Source: Agathobaculum desmolans ATCC 43058 (GTDB lineage Bacteria > Bacillota > Clostridia > Oscillospirales > Butyricicoccaceae). Taken from it: DNA of 64,000 bases. The translations under genes and the position numbers were made by a program. Position 1 is the first letter of the stretch; each line of letters starts with the position of its first letter. The stretch spans positions 60,784-124,783 of the forward strand of contig NZ_JNJN01000001.1 in the NCBI RefSeq assembly GCF_000701665.1, read 5' to 3'. The notes under the pieces are model-generated. The model was not told where the DNA came from and made no database searches. It saw only the letters and a program-made list of their open reading frames with translations. Below, piece after piece: positions 7,305 through 15,904 of the stretch.

Positions 7305-9389
7305 TCATTCCTTGTTAAGGGCTTCCAAACGCGCCTTATTCTCCGCAATGACCTTTTCCTGTACCGGTACCGGCGCCTCATCATACCGCTCAAAGGCAGA
7401 AACGAAGGAACCGCGGCCCTGCGTCATAGAACGCAGCGTGATCGCGTAATCGGACAGCTCAGCCATCGGGCACTCGGCCAGAATCTCCTGCTTGCCGCCA
7501 TCAATCGGGTTCATGCCCATGATGCGTCCGCGGCGCTTGTTCAGATCGCCGATCACATCACCCATGTAGGAATCCGGCACAACGACCTTCATCGAGCAAA
7601 CCGGCTCAAGCAATACCGGGCTGGCCTGCGGAATACCCGCCTTGTAAGCCAAGCGCGCCGCCATCTTGAACGACAGCTCGTTGGAGTCAACATCGTGATA
7701 GGAGCCGTCGAGCAGGGTCGCGCGCAGACCAACCATCGGATAGCCCGCCAGTACACCATGCTCCATTGCCTCACGGATGCCCTTATCAACTGCCGGATGG
7801 AAGTTTTTCGGCACCGAGCCGCCGAAGATCTTTTCTTCAAACAGGTACTCGCCTTCCGGATACGGCGCAAATTCCATCTTGACGTGACCGTACTGACCGT
7901 GTCCGCCGGACTGCTTCTTGTGCTTGCCTTCCACCGTGACCGGCTTGCGGATCTTTTCACGATAAGGAACGATCGGACGGGTCAGCTCGACCTCAACGCC
8001 GAATTTATCCTTGAGCTTGGAGCAGAGCACATCCAGATGGATGTCGCCTGCACCTGCGATCGTATGCTGCTTGGTCTCGGGATTGAACTCAGTCTCAAAA
8101 GAGGGATCCTCATCATGCAGGCGGGACAGACCGGCGGAGATCTTCTCCTCCGCGCCCTTGACCTTGGGCTGGATCCCCTGCGTGTAGCAGGGCGGTGCGA
8201 ACTCGATCGGCTCCAGCTCGACCTTGCGCACGCTCATCGAAAGGGTATCGCCCGTTTTGGTCGTAACCAGCTTGGAAACCGCGCCAATATCGCCGCAGCC
8301 GATCACCGGCACTTCTGTGGTCTTTTTGCCGCAGACCGTATAGATGTGGCTGAGCTTTTCATTCGCATCTGCACGCTTGTTGACCAGCGTCATATCGCTC
8401 TTGACTTCACCCGACATAACCTTGAAGTAGGAGAAACGGCCGTACTGATCCGCAACCGTTTTGAACACGAGCGCACAGGTCGAACCGTTGGGCGTGCAGT
8501 TGATTTCGATCAGTTCACCCTTCTCATCCTCACAGATCTCGACCGGCTTTTCATCGGGCGACGGCATATAATCCGCAATGCCCTTGAGCAGCGCATAGGA
8601 GCCGATACCGGTTGCCGCAGTGCCGCAGAATACCGGTGCGATGACCAGATCCTTCACACCCTGACGGATGCCTGCGATCAGCTCATCATCCGAGAACTCC
8701 TCACCCGCAAAATAGCGTTCCATCAGCTCTTCGCTCAGCTCGGCGATATTCTCGCACAGCGCGGCGCGGTGCTGGTCGATGCGGTCCTTCATATCCTCCG
8801 GGATCGGGATCTCGACGCGCTTGCTGCCTTCCATACGGTAGGCCTTACGGATCACGCAGTCGACTACGCCGACCGTATCGCGGTTGCCCTCAAAAATCGG
8901 GACGACCACCGGCGCCACAGAAACGCCGAACTGCTTTTGCAGCTTGTGCAGCGCCGTATAATAATCCGAATTTTCTTCGTCAATTTTAGAAATATAGAAC
9001 ATGCGCGGCATAGCGTGCGCTTCGCAGCGCTCCCACGCCTTTTCCGTGCCGACGCCGGGGCCGGACTTGCCTGTTGCAATAATCAGGCCGGATTCGGCAA
9101 CCCGCAGAGCACAGTTGACTTCACTTTCAAAATCGAAAAAGCCCGGCGTATCGAGCAGATTGATCTTGCAGTCACCAAACTCCACCGGCGCCACGGCAGT
9201 GGAAATCGAAAACTGGCGCTTGATCTCTTCCGGATCAAAATCACAAACGGTATTGCCGTCCGTTACCTTGCCGACACGATCGGTCACGCCGGCGATATTG
9301 AGCAAGCTTTCGACGAGCGAGGTTTTGCCGTCGCCGCCGTGCCCCATCAGACATACATTACGAATCTTATTAACCGGGTAATTGGCCAT
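7305..9389 (-). CDS. Elongation factor G-like translational GTPase (EF-G paralogue)
   Basis: The 694-residue protein has all EF-G domains in order, but the GTPase core deviates from housekeeping EF-G. The P-loop is GHGGDGKTS instead of AHxDAGKTT, and switch II is DTPGFFDF instead of DTPGHVDF. The histidine that promotes GTP hydrolysis is therefore Phe; the G4 element is SKID. These traits match the EF-G-like subfamily often annotated FusA2 or EF-G2, whose role is unclear. It lies far from the rpsL-fusA region and is monocistronic with a strong terminator. The start is the ATG at 9389; a GGGGAG lies 12 nt upstream, rather far. Confidence 0.88.
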   Translation of the reverse strand: MANYPVNKIRNVCLMGHGGDGKTSLVESLLNIAGVTDRVGKVTDGNTVCDFDPEEIKRQFSISTAVAPVEFGDCKINLLDTPGFFDFESEVNCALRVAESGLIIATGKSGPGVGTEKAWERCEAHAMPRMFYISKIDEENSDYYTALHKLQKQFGVSVAPVVVPIFEGNRDTVGVVDCVIRKAYRMEGSKRVEIPIPEDMKDRIDQHRAALCENIAELSEELMERYFAGEEFSDDELIAGIRQGVKDLVIAPVFCGTAATGIGSYALLKGIADYMPSPDEKPVEICEDEKGELIEINCTPNGSTCALVFKTVADQYGRFSYFKVMSGEVKSDMTLVNKRADANEKLSHIYTVCGKKTTEVPVIGCGDIGAVSKLVTTKTGDTLSMSVRKVELEPIEFAPPCYTQGIQPKVKGAEEKISAGLSRLHDEDPSFETEFNPETKQHTIAGAGDIHLDVLCSKLKDKFGVEVELTRPIVPYREKIRKPVTVEGKHKKQSGGHGQYGHVKMEFAPYPEGEYLFEEKIFGGSVPKNFHPAVDKGIREAMEHGVLAGYPMVGLRATLLDGSYHDVDSNELSFKMAARLAYKAGIPQASPVLLEPVCSMKVVVPDSYMGDVIGDLNKRRGRIMGMNPIDGGKQEILAECPMAELSDYAITLRSMTQGRGSFVSAFERYDEAPVPVQEKVIAENKARLEALNKE

Positions 9390-9640
9390 AGTTGATATAC
9401 ACTCCCCTGCCCTTGCCTTGCTTCGGGCCCTTTGATAACGGGAATTGATCCCTGTTTGTTATTATACACTATTTGCCACCTGCACGCAAGCTATTTTTTG
9501 TGCATTTTTAACCCACGGCCTTCTTACGGAGTATACGTAAATTTTTTGAAAATATTTTTGTTTTTCCTGTCACAAAACCGGCACTTGATCCGTTTATATA
9601 TATGTAAGCTGTTTTGGTACCGAAGAGAAAGGAGCCCGCC

Positions 9641-9727
9641 ATGACACGCGCCTATCTTGCCACTGCCGCCGCTGTTCTGGCACTGGCCTTAGCCGTTTTT
9701 TCTGTTATTTCTGTTTTACCTTTTTAA
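9641..9727 (+). CDS. Hydrophobic 28-residue peptide, unknown function
   Basis: A short plus-strand frame starts at the ATG at 9641 behind a textbook AAAGGAG with 6-nt spacing and ends with TAA at 9725-9727. The peptide has three or four polar residues followed by about 22 hydrophobic ones, i.e. a single membrane helix. A perfect 26-nt hairpin with a T-rich tail follows 14 bp downstream. It is the only plus-strand gene candidate in the first 25 kb. It could be a small membrane regulator or a type I toxin-like peptide; nothing in the sequence decides this. Confidence 0.45.
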   Translation: MTRAYLATAAAVLALALAVFSVISVLPF

Positions 9728-9740
9728 CCCCGAGCCTGTC

Positions 9741-9768
9741 GAAAAGTGCAGCTTGCTGCACTTTTCTA
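9741..9768 (+). terminator. Hairpin terminator after the 28-residue peptide
   Basis: The perfect palindrome GAAAAGTGCAG CTTG CTGCACTTTTC (9741-9766) is followed by TATT. It is preceded by GAGCCTGTC, part of the dispersed CCTGTCGAAAA hairpin family. Confidence 0.6.
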
Positions 9769-9806
9769 TTGGATACGCACTGCCGCGCAAATACTTTTCC
9801 AACAAA

Positions 9807-9847
9807 CGAAAACCCGCTGCGGGATGATTTTCCGCAGCGGGTTTTTT
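9807..9847. terminator. Bidirectional terminator downstream of the P-type-ATPase-like gene
   Basis: A 10-bp GC-rich stem (CCCGCTGCGG at 9813-9822 with CCGCAGCGGG at 9832-9841) has TTTTTT on the plus side and TTTTCGTTT on the minus side. It closes the minus-strand 746-codon gene. Confidence 0.85.
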
Positions 9848-9861
9848 CTGTTATTTGAAAG

Positions 9862-12102
9862 TTAATGGGTCTGCTGGGTGATAATGAATGATGGGACATA
9901 CCACAACAGCAGATACAGCAGCAAATGCTGCACCGGCAGCGCATCCGCTGCATTCTGGAACACTAAGTAAAAAACGATCAGCATGCCGAAAATACCGGCA
10001 AACGCCCCCAGCGTCAGCAGCGAACGCACTGCGCCCGCCAGCTTATCTGCGCAGCGGAGCACCTGCATCAGCGGCCCCGCCCCCTCACGGGTCAGAATCG
10101 CAGCCGGAGCATCCCCCCATGCATAGCCGGGATCGAGCAGCCGCTTTACCCCCGCCGGGTCAGGCTGGTCGGCAAAACCGCGGCGCAAATCAAACTCTGT
10201 CTCCACCATTGCAGGCGAGATATTGAAATCCTGCACCGCCAACACGGCATTCATATGCATCCGGCGCATCATACGCATGGCCTGATAGGTATGCTTGGTT
10301 GTCTGGTAGCGCAGCGTCAGCACACCGGCCAGCGCATCATCCACCACCAGATAGCCACAGACCTGATCGCCCTGTCCCGCATGGATCCGCACGCCCATCT
10401 GCACCATAAGCGCCGCAGTGCCAAGAATCACCCGGCTGCTGCCAACTTCACCGGCCACGCCGCCTTCGACCATCCGCACATTGCGTGCGGCCAGTGTAAC
10501 GCCGTACCGCTCACGCGTCACATCGGTCAGCACGCGGCCCAGCTCCAGACCGGCGGCATCGGCCACCGCCGCCGCGCATGCCAGCACACGGTCATCCGAC
10601 AGCCGTCCCATATTCTGCAGGGACTCCAGACTGATCGATCCCGCGGGGAACAGGTCGTTCTCACACAGTACAACCTCTTCCGTACCGCGCAGCAGGTTGG
10701 CCTGCCGTGCGCCGGCGATCGCCGCCCCGGACGCCAGCAAGCGGCGGGATACGTTTTTATAGCTTGCGCCGAAGGCACACAGCATTCCCAGCGGCGCAGA
10801 AACCGACAGCACTGCCGAAAATGCCCAGAAAAACCGCATTGGCTGGCCGCATCCTACGGATGCCACCAATGCAAAAATAATCGATGCTGCCAACGCAATC
10901 GGCACATAGATCATCGAGAAACGATCTGCCGCATCCGGGCGTTCCATTTCCGTTAAAAAGGCTTTTTCATCATACAGCGGGCATTTGACCGCCCGGCAGG
11001 CATCATCCTCGCTGTCATAGTGGCTGTATACTGCCATGGGCTGCTCTGCCGCACAAACCGCCTGATAAGCGCGCGCCCGTGCAGCACAGCAGTTGCGCTC
11101 TTCCCGCAAGGCTGCATACAGCATTAGGATGCTGACCGCCACATACGGCACAGAAACGCCGCCCTGATCGGGAAACACGATCATCGACGCACCGTGCAGC
11201 AGCGAAGCCACCACAGCGAACGAAACCAGCGAATTCCGATCCGGCGCACCGTGCAGCAGCTTGTAAAAGCCTTGCCCAAACAGATCCACACCCAAAAACA
11301 GCGCTGCAAATTGCAGCAGCAGCAGCACGCCGATGCCCACCGTGGGATTTTCCACCGCATCCACTGCTGCCGGCAGCGGCAGCACCTCAAAACCGGGGGC
11401 AACGCTGAGATAAGCCGCAGCAGCCGCCAGCAGCAGCACCAACGTTGCACGGATAGACAGCCCCTGCGCCCGTCGTTTCAGGCCGGACGACGCCTGCGCC
11501 GGGTTGCGCAGACGGATCTCTTCCTCTTCCTCCGCCTGTTCGGCCGCAATGCGCGCAGCACGCGCCTGCTTGCGTGTCATGCGCTCCCCACTGGCACCGT
11601 CCGGCATGGATGCTTCCGGCGCGGCGGCAGACACTTCTTCTTCCTCGCGTTCTGCCAATTTGGCAGCGCGGCGCGCTTCGCGGGCCGCTGTCTTTTCCTC
11701 CGCACGACGGCGGCGTTCCTCTGCCTTGGCCTCCCGTGCGGCGATCCGCACCGCACGGGGATCGACGTCCTCCTCTTCTTCCAAAGCGGACAAATCAGGC
11801 ACCGGCTCCCGCTCTGTTTCCGGCTCGGGGTGACGCGCCGGGCGTTTTTTCGGCGCAGTGCGCGGCGCCTCCGCTGCCGGCTCTGCCGCCTGCGCAAACT
11901 GCGGCTGTTCCCGCACAGGCTGCGGTTCTTCCCGCATAGGAGATACATCCGGTATCGGCTGCGCGGCTTGGCGCGGCTCTGCCGGCACACCGCCCGACAC
12001 CTCAGCGATGATCGCATCCAGATCGAATTCACCGCTGTCCGGCACATCATTCAGCAGATCCTTCAGCGCGTCCAGATTCATTGTTTCATCTTTTCTGTCC
12101 AT
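9862..12102 (-). CDS. Catalytically degenerate P-type-ATPase-like membrane protein with a charged N-terminal tail
   Basis: The 746-residue protein begins with about 215 residues of low-complexity Glu/Arg/Ala sequence (disordered or coiled coil). Membrane segments lie near 218-238, 252-275, 290-310, 320-335, 395-415, 420-440 and 690-740. The arrangement follows a P1B ATPase. In place of the CPC helix stands SAPLGMLCAFG, followed by GAAIAGARQANLLRGTEEVVL where the phosphorylation loop should come; but DKTGT is replaced by CENDL and TGDN by VQDFN, and no GDGxND is visible. It is therefore probably a pseudo-ATPase with scaffold or sensor function. This is my own motif alignment; no annotated family is known to me. 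It is adjacent to rlmB but separately terminated. Confidence 0.75.
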   Translation of the reverse strand: MDRKDETMNLDALKDLLNDVPDSGEFDLDAIIAEVSGGVPAEPRQAAQPIPDVSPMREEPQPVREQPQFAQAAEPAAEAPRTAPKKRPARHPEPETEREPVPDLSALEEEEDVDPRAVRIAAREAKAEERRRRAEEKTAAREARRAAKLAEREEEEVSAAAPEASMPDGASGERMTRKQARAARIAAEQAEEEEEIRLRNPAQASSGLKRRAQGLSIRATLVLLLAAAAAYLSVAPGFEVLPLPAAVDAVENPTVGIGVLLLLQFAALFLGVDLFGQGFYKLLHGAPDRNSLVSFAVVASLLHGASMIVFPDQGGVSVPYVAVSILMLYAALREERNCCAARARAYQAVCAAEQPMAVYSHYDSEDDACRAVKCPLYDEKAFLTEMERPDAADRFSMIYVPIALAASIIFALVASVGCGQPMRFFWAFSAVLSVSAPLGMLCAFGASYKNVSRRLLASGAAIAGARQANLLRGTEEVVLCENDLFPAGSISLESLQNMGRLSDDRVLACAAAVADAAGLELGRVLTDVTRERYGVTLAARNVRMVEGGVAGEVGSSRVILGTAALMVQMGVRIHAGQGDQVCGYLVVDDALAGVLTLRYQTTKHTYQAMRMMRRMHMNAVLAVQDFNISPAMVETEFDLRRGFADQPDPAGVKRLLDPGYAWGDAPAAILTREGAGPLMQVLRCADKLAGAVRSLLTLGAFAGIFGMLIVFYLVFQNAADALPVQHLLLYLLLWYVPSFIITQQTH

Positions 12103-12122
12103 AGCTTACTGCGTCCCCTCCC

Positions 12123-12896
12123 TCATCCGTTCTGCGTGCGGCGGCGCACCGCTTCAAACAGCATCACCGCCGCGGCGTTGGATGCGTTCAGTGAATTTAC
12201 CCGACCGCGCAGCGGGATGCTGACAATATAATCACACTTATCCCGCGTCAGCCGGCTGAGGCCCTGCCCTTCCGAGCCGATGATAATTGCGGCCGGACGG
12301 TCAAACGCCGCCTCGTAAAGATCCACCGTGCCATCCGCCTCGGCGCCGAACAGCCATACACCGCGCTCCTTCAGCTCATCGAGCACAGCAGCCAGATTAT
12401 TCGCCTTGTGCACACCGATATAGGCCAGCGCCCCTGCTGCAGCACGCGCAACCGCCGCCGTCAGTCCAACGGCGCGGCGCTTAGGAATGATAATGCCGTG
12501 TGCACCCGCCGTTTCCGCCGAGCGAATGATCGCGCCCAGATTGTGCGGGTCCTCGATTCCGTCGCACACAACGATCAGCGGCGCTTCACCGCGCACTTCC
12601 GCCACCCGGAAAATATCCTCCAGCGTGACATACTCCTGCGCCGCGGCCTGCGCAATCACGCCTTGATGGTTACCGGTCGGACTCATATGGTCCAGCTTGC
12701 GCCGGTCGCAGGTGACGACCGGCACACCGTGCCGCCGCGCTTCGGCCGTGATGTCACCGATCCGCCCACCTTCTGCTACGAACACCTTATCCACCGTGCG
12801 GCCCGCGCGCAGCGTTTCCAACACGGCGTTGCGGCCCTCGATCAGGGTGCCGTCATCCTCCCGCGGGGGACGGCGTCTGTTTCTTTCATAAGCCAT
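12123..12896 (-). CDS. rlmB: 23S rRNA 2'-O-ribose methyltransferase of the TrmH/SpoU family (RlmB-like)
   Basis: The product has an N-terminal substrate-binding domain (LIEGRNAVLETLRAGRTVDKV, about 15-90) and a SPOUT domain. The SPOUT motifs are clear: DGIEDPHNLGAIIRSAE (motif 1), IIGSEGQGLSR (motif 2) and IPLRGRVNSLNASNAAAVMLFEAVRR (motif 3). RlmB methylates G2251 of 23S rRNA using SAM; assignment to exactly that nucleotide is by family. The frame extends to a TTG at 12911, but GGAG stands 9 nt before the ATG at 12896, which is preferred (257 aa). It is about 20 bp upstream of the pseudo-ATPase gene, so they are probably cotranscribed. Confidence 0.88.
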   Translation of the reverse strand: MAYERNRRRPPREDDGTLIEGRNAVLETLRAGRTVDKVFVAEGGRIGDITAEARRHGVPVVTCDRRKLDHMSPTGNHQGVIAQAAAQEYVTLEDIFRVAEVRGEAPLIVVCDGIEDPHNLGAIIRSAETAGAHGIIIPKRRAVGLTAAVARAAAGALAYIGVHKANNLAAVLDELKERGVWLFGAEADGTVDLYEAAFDRPAAIIIGSEGQGLSRLTRDKCDYIVSIPLRGRVNSLNASNAAAVMLFEAVRRRTQNG

Positions 12897-13120
12897 GATA
12901 TTACGCTCCAAAAATCTTCAGATAGTGGTAGTATACCACATGCTATCCTCATTTTTCAACGCCATGCGACTGAAAAGATGAATTTACACGGTTTCCCTCT
13001 CGAAGCGCCGCCGCTTTTTGTGAAAAATTTCGAAAACTTTTGGTGTTTTCTGCGACACAGCCACCCCATATGCTGCACCGCAGCAACGGCACCCTCACGC
13101 ATGCCGCCTGCCCAAAAGCA

Positions 13121-13151
13121 AAGCGGAACAGCCCGCAGCAGGCGTTCCGCT
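13121..13151 (-). terminator. Terminator of the DUF4317 gene
   Basis: AGCGGAAC / GTTCCGCT arms around a GC-rich loop are followed on the minus strand by TTTGCTTTT. It is just downstream of the DUF4317 stop at 13162. Confidence 0.65.
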
Positions 13152-13161
13152 TTATGATGAT

Positions 13162-14421
13162 TTACAGGGTAGTCTCCCGCCCGTTGATCTGAGCCGATTC
13201 CCCTTCCTCTAACGGGATCAGCAGGCATCTCTGCCCGCCGATCCGTTCTGCACGGATCCGGGCGGCGCGCTCCTCCGGCATCCGCAGCTCAATGCGGCCG
13301 GCAGCGGTATCCTCCCATGGCGGGATATCCCCCTCTGCCTCCACGCGGTCTGCTGCCTGCTGCGCCAGCTCCTGCTGCAAAACCGCAACCTTCTGCTCCA
13401 GCGCTGCTGTATGGGCACGCGCCGTCCCTTCCTCGACCAGACGGCTGTCCAGCACATTGTGCGCGGCGGGCGGCACATCACCGAACACCTGCGCATACGT
13501 TTTACCCAGCTGCTCACGCACCGCATCCGATACTTCCGCTTCCTCCGCCAAATCTGCCATGGCTTCGGCCGTCAGGCTGACCGGCGGCAGGCTGGGATCC
13601 TCCTCCCGCTCGGCCACCATGGCACTGATTGTCTTCTGCATTTGGAAAAACGCCGCATCCGCCTGCTCGGTATCCTCTCCGAACGCACTTTTGACCACAC
13701 TTTGAAACGCCTGCTTATCCTCTGCCGCTGTGCGCTGCGACACGCATCCCAGCACGTTTTCCACCAGCTCCGGATGCGAGCTGCGGCCGGTGCGGACATA
13801 GTACATCACTGCATTGACATCGCTGCTGCGGCCGCTGAACGCCGGGTAAACAAACCCCAGATCCGGCTTCCCTACCACCCAGTCGCGTTCACGGGCGCCG
13901 ATGCGGTTCTCCTCCTCGCAGTAACCCAGCGCGGGCTTGGCCAGATCGACCGGGCAGACCGCGCACAACAGGTATTCGTAAATCTCTTCAGACTCCTCCT
14001 GCTCCTCCCCCGAGGTGGCTTTGGCAGGTACATCGTACACATCGTGATAAACCAGAATGAGATAGTTGCCCGGATAGGCATACTCCGCAATGACCTGCTC
14101 ATACAGCCGGTCCAGCAGCTCTTCATTCGCCAGCTTGCTGCCTTTGAGCATCAACAGGTACTTCTGGCGTTCCGCCGCCTGCTCGGTGCGTGCAAACTCC
14201 AGCTCAAGCAGGTTGCCGCCCAGCGTACCGGACAGCGTTTTCTTCGCAATCTCTAAGTACTTGTAAAACTCATCCTCTTCCAGCTCGGAAAACGGTTCGC
14301 TGAACTTCAGCACGACCTGTTTACCGCTGTTGACATAACAGCCGCACAGCCGCCCAAAGGTACATTCGGTTTTCTTCAGGCGGCGGCGCAGCTCGAGCAC
14401 ATCGCCTTTTGTGATATTCAT
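13162..14421 (-). CDS. DUF4317 domain protein, unknown function
   Basis: The 419-residue protein is recognisable as DUF4317 by its N-terminus (KGDVLELRRRLKKTECTFGR), the LSGTLGGNLLELEF stretch near 70, the central YLILVYHDVYDVP and AVCPVDLAKPALGY blocks, and a C-terminal ILIPLEEG-like strand. It is cytoplasmic, with no membrane segment. The family is common in clostridia and has no assigned activity. The frame is open to 14550, but AGGAGAG at 8-9 nt favours the ATG at 14421, and the residues before it are low-quality coding. It is monocistronic. Confidence 0.85.
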   Translation of the reverse strand: MNITKGDVLELRRRLKKTECTFGRLCGCYVNSGKQVVLKFSEPFSELEEDEFYKYLEIAKKTLSGTLGGNLLELEFARTEQAAERQKYLLMLKGSKLANEELLDRLYEQVIAEYAYPGNYLILVYHDVYDVPAKATSGEEQEESEEIYEYLLCAVCPVDLAKPALGYCEEENRIGARERDWVVGKPDLGFVYPAFSGRSSDVNAVMYYVRTGRSSHPELVENVLGCVSQRTAAEDKQAFQSVVKSAFGEDTEQADAAFFQMQKTISAMVAEREEDPSLPPVSLTAEAMADLAEEAEVSDAVREQLGKTYAQVFGDVPPAAHNVLDSRLVEEGTARAHTAALEQKVAVLQQELAQQAADRVEAEGDIPPWEDTAAGRIELRMPEERAARIRAERIGGQRCLLIPLEEGESAQINGRETTL

Positions 14422-14565
14422 GCTTGGTTCTCTCCTGTCCGGTTTTAACTGATCGCACCGCCGCCGGGCGGTGTTGCTTTTAGTATACGGCATACGCCGC
14501 GCCCTGTGCAAGCAAAGATTATTCCCGCCTGCCGTAATGTATGCCCCCATCGTCCACCGACGGTT

Positions 14566-14604
14566 TCAGCCCCTCCCTGCGGAGCAGGAAGGGGCTGAAG
14601 GCGT
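14566..14604. other. Stem-loop downstream of the stalk-domain gene
   Basis: TTCAGCCCCT and AGGGGCTGAA form a 10-bp stem with a GC-rich loop 15 bp after the stop codon at 14619. No T-run follows on either strand, so it may be an RNA-stabilising or weak termination structure. Confidence 0.4.
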
Positions 14605-14618
14605 TCGGTTTCTGTCGG

Positions 14619-15737
14619 TTATTCAAGATAAGGCGCCGGGCTGTCGATCCGCACGGTACGCGCCTGCTCATCCCAAACCACGGCAAAATCCATTGCCGCC
14701 GCCAGATCGCGTAGCTTGAAGAAATTGTTGCCGGCAATCTGGTAGGCTGTCAGTTCCAACGGCTGCCCACTCCGGCAGACTGCTGCCGTCGTCAGCGACG
14801 CTTGCGCCGGTGCCACAAACGCGCTGTTTTCCCCGCCGACCGGCGTATACGGCTGTCCCTCGATCAGGTCGATGCGCTGCTGCGCGCCGTCCCACTTTAC
14901 CTCGAACTGCGCCTTTGTACCGGAAAGCACTGCCGCCAAATCGCGCAGCCGGAAATAATTGTCCCCGTTAATCTTATACACAGCGATCTGTACCGGTTTG
15001 CCATCCAGCATAATACGGTCCTCCGAGGCCACGGCTTTGGGATTGGTCAATGTGCGCAGCGCTGCGACCGTATCGCCCATCGTGCCCGAGACGCTCTTGC
15101 AGACAGAGGAATACTTCCAGAAAGAATACCACTGTTTTTCCATGCCCGCCGCAAAATCGCTCAGGCCTTTCTCCAGCTCCTCCGGCGTGACCGATTTGCC
15201 GTTCAGCGTGCAGATATGCACGCCGTAGGAACCGTCCGGGTATTCGCCGATCGCATCCTGATAGGTCAGCGCGGCAGTCATCCGATCTCCCTGCTTAGTA
15301 TAATAGGTCACCGTACCGCCATTCATTACCCCGTGCCCATCGACCAGATACGCCTTATCCGCGCCGACATACAGCAGCGTAGAAGGCGATAAATCCGTAC
15401 TGAAATTGCTGACGTTTTGCGGGATCTCCAGATTTCTCAGCCCGTTATCATAGGTGTACAGCCACTGACCTTCCATTCCGGCGCTGCAATACAGCTCCGG
15501 GATCTCATCTCCGTCAAAATCAATCAGCCGGGCAAGCGACAGCCCCGTCCACATGCTGTTCAGCACTGCATCCGAAGCGACCGCTGCTTTTCCATATGTA
15601 TTTTGCAGACGCATAATTTCATCCCGGTACGCCTTGGCGCCTTGCGGTGATAAATCACCCACCGAATCCGCTGCCCCCGCAGCGGACACCATGCAGGCGC
15701 CGGCCAGAGCCGCGCACAGCCATTGTTTCGCTTTCAT
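14619..15737 (-). CDS. Secreted protein with two copper-amine-oxidase-N-like stalk domains
   Basis: The 372-residue protein has a signal peptide (MKAKQWLCAALAGACMVSAA, cleavage near AAGAA). An N-terminal domain of about 200 residues follows, with a FG-GAP-like DFDGDEIPELYC motif at about 75-90. At the C-terminus are two tandem repeats with the pattern ITAYKINGxNYFRLRDLAA (about 250-300 and 325-370), the stalk-domain motif widespread in clostridial surface proteins. Function unknown; the stalk domains suggest it acts at the cell surface. It resembles other clostridial lipoprotein-less extracellular sensors of this type, but I cannot name a substrate. Confidence 0.75.
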   Translation of the reverse strand: MKAKQWLCAALAGACMVSAAGAADSVGDLSPQGAKAYRDEIMRLQNTYGKAAVASDAVLNSMWTGLSLARLIDFDGDEIPELYCSAGMEGQWLYTYDNGLRNLEIPQNVSNFSTDLSPSTLLYVGADKAYLVDGHGVMNGGTVTYYTKQGDRMTAALTYQDAIGEYPDGSYGVHICTLNGKSVTPEELEKGLSDFAAGMEKQWYSFWKYSSVCKSVSGTMGDTVAALRTLTNPKAVASEDRIMLDGKPVQIAVYKINGDNYFRLRDLAAVLSGTKAQFEVKWDGAQQRIDLIEGQPYTPVGGENSAFVAPAQASLTTAAVCRSGQPLELTAYQIAGNNFFKLRDLAAAMDFAVVWDEQARTVRIDSPAPYLE

Positions 15738-15856
15738 GTGTTCATATCCTCCTTCTCATTGACCTTATTCACAATATAGCACCCTTTTGCCGGCATTACA
15801 AGCTTTTTCCTGCATTGCAGCCCTTTTCCCAGTATTACATCTGCCATCTGCATACA

Positions 15857-15890
15857 GCAAAACCGGCCGCCGTATCAACGGCGGCCGGTT
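15857..15890 (-). terminator. Terminator of ppdK
   Basis: A 12-bp stem (AACCGGCCGCCG at 15861-15872 with 15879-15890) is followed on the minus strand by TTTTGCTG, just past the ppdK stop. Confidence 0.85.
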
Positions 15891-15904
15891 GCAGCATCAA
15901 TCAG

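Noticed and set aside
14566..14604. Terminator for the stalk-domain gene
   Set aside because: The stem is strong but no T-run follows on either strand; kept only as a stem-loop.
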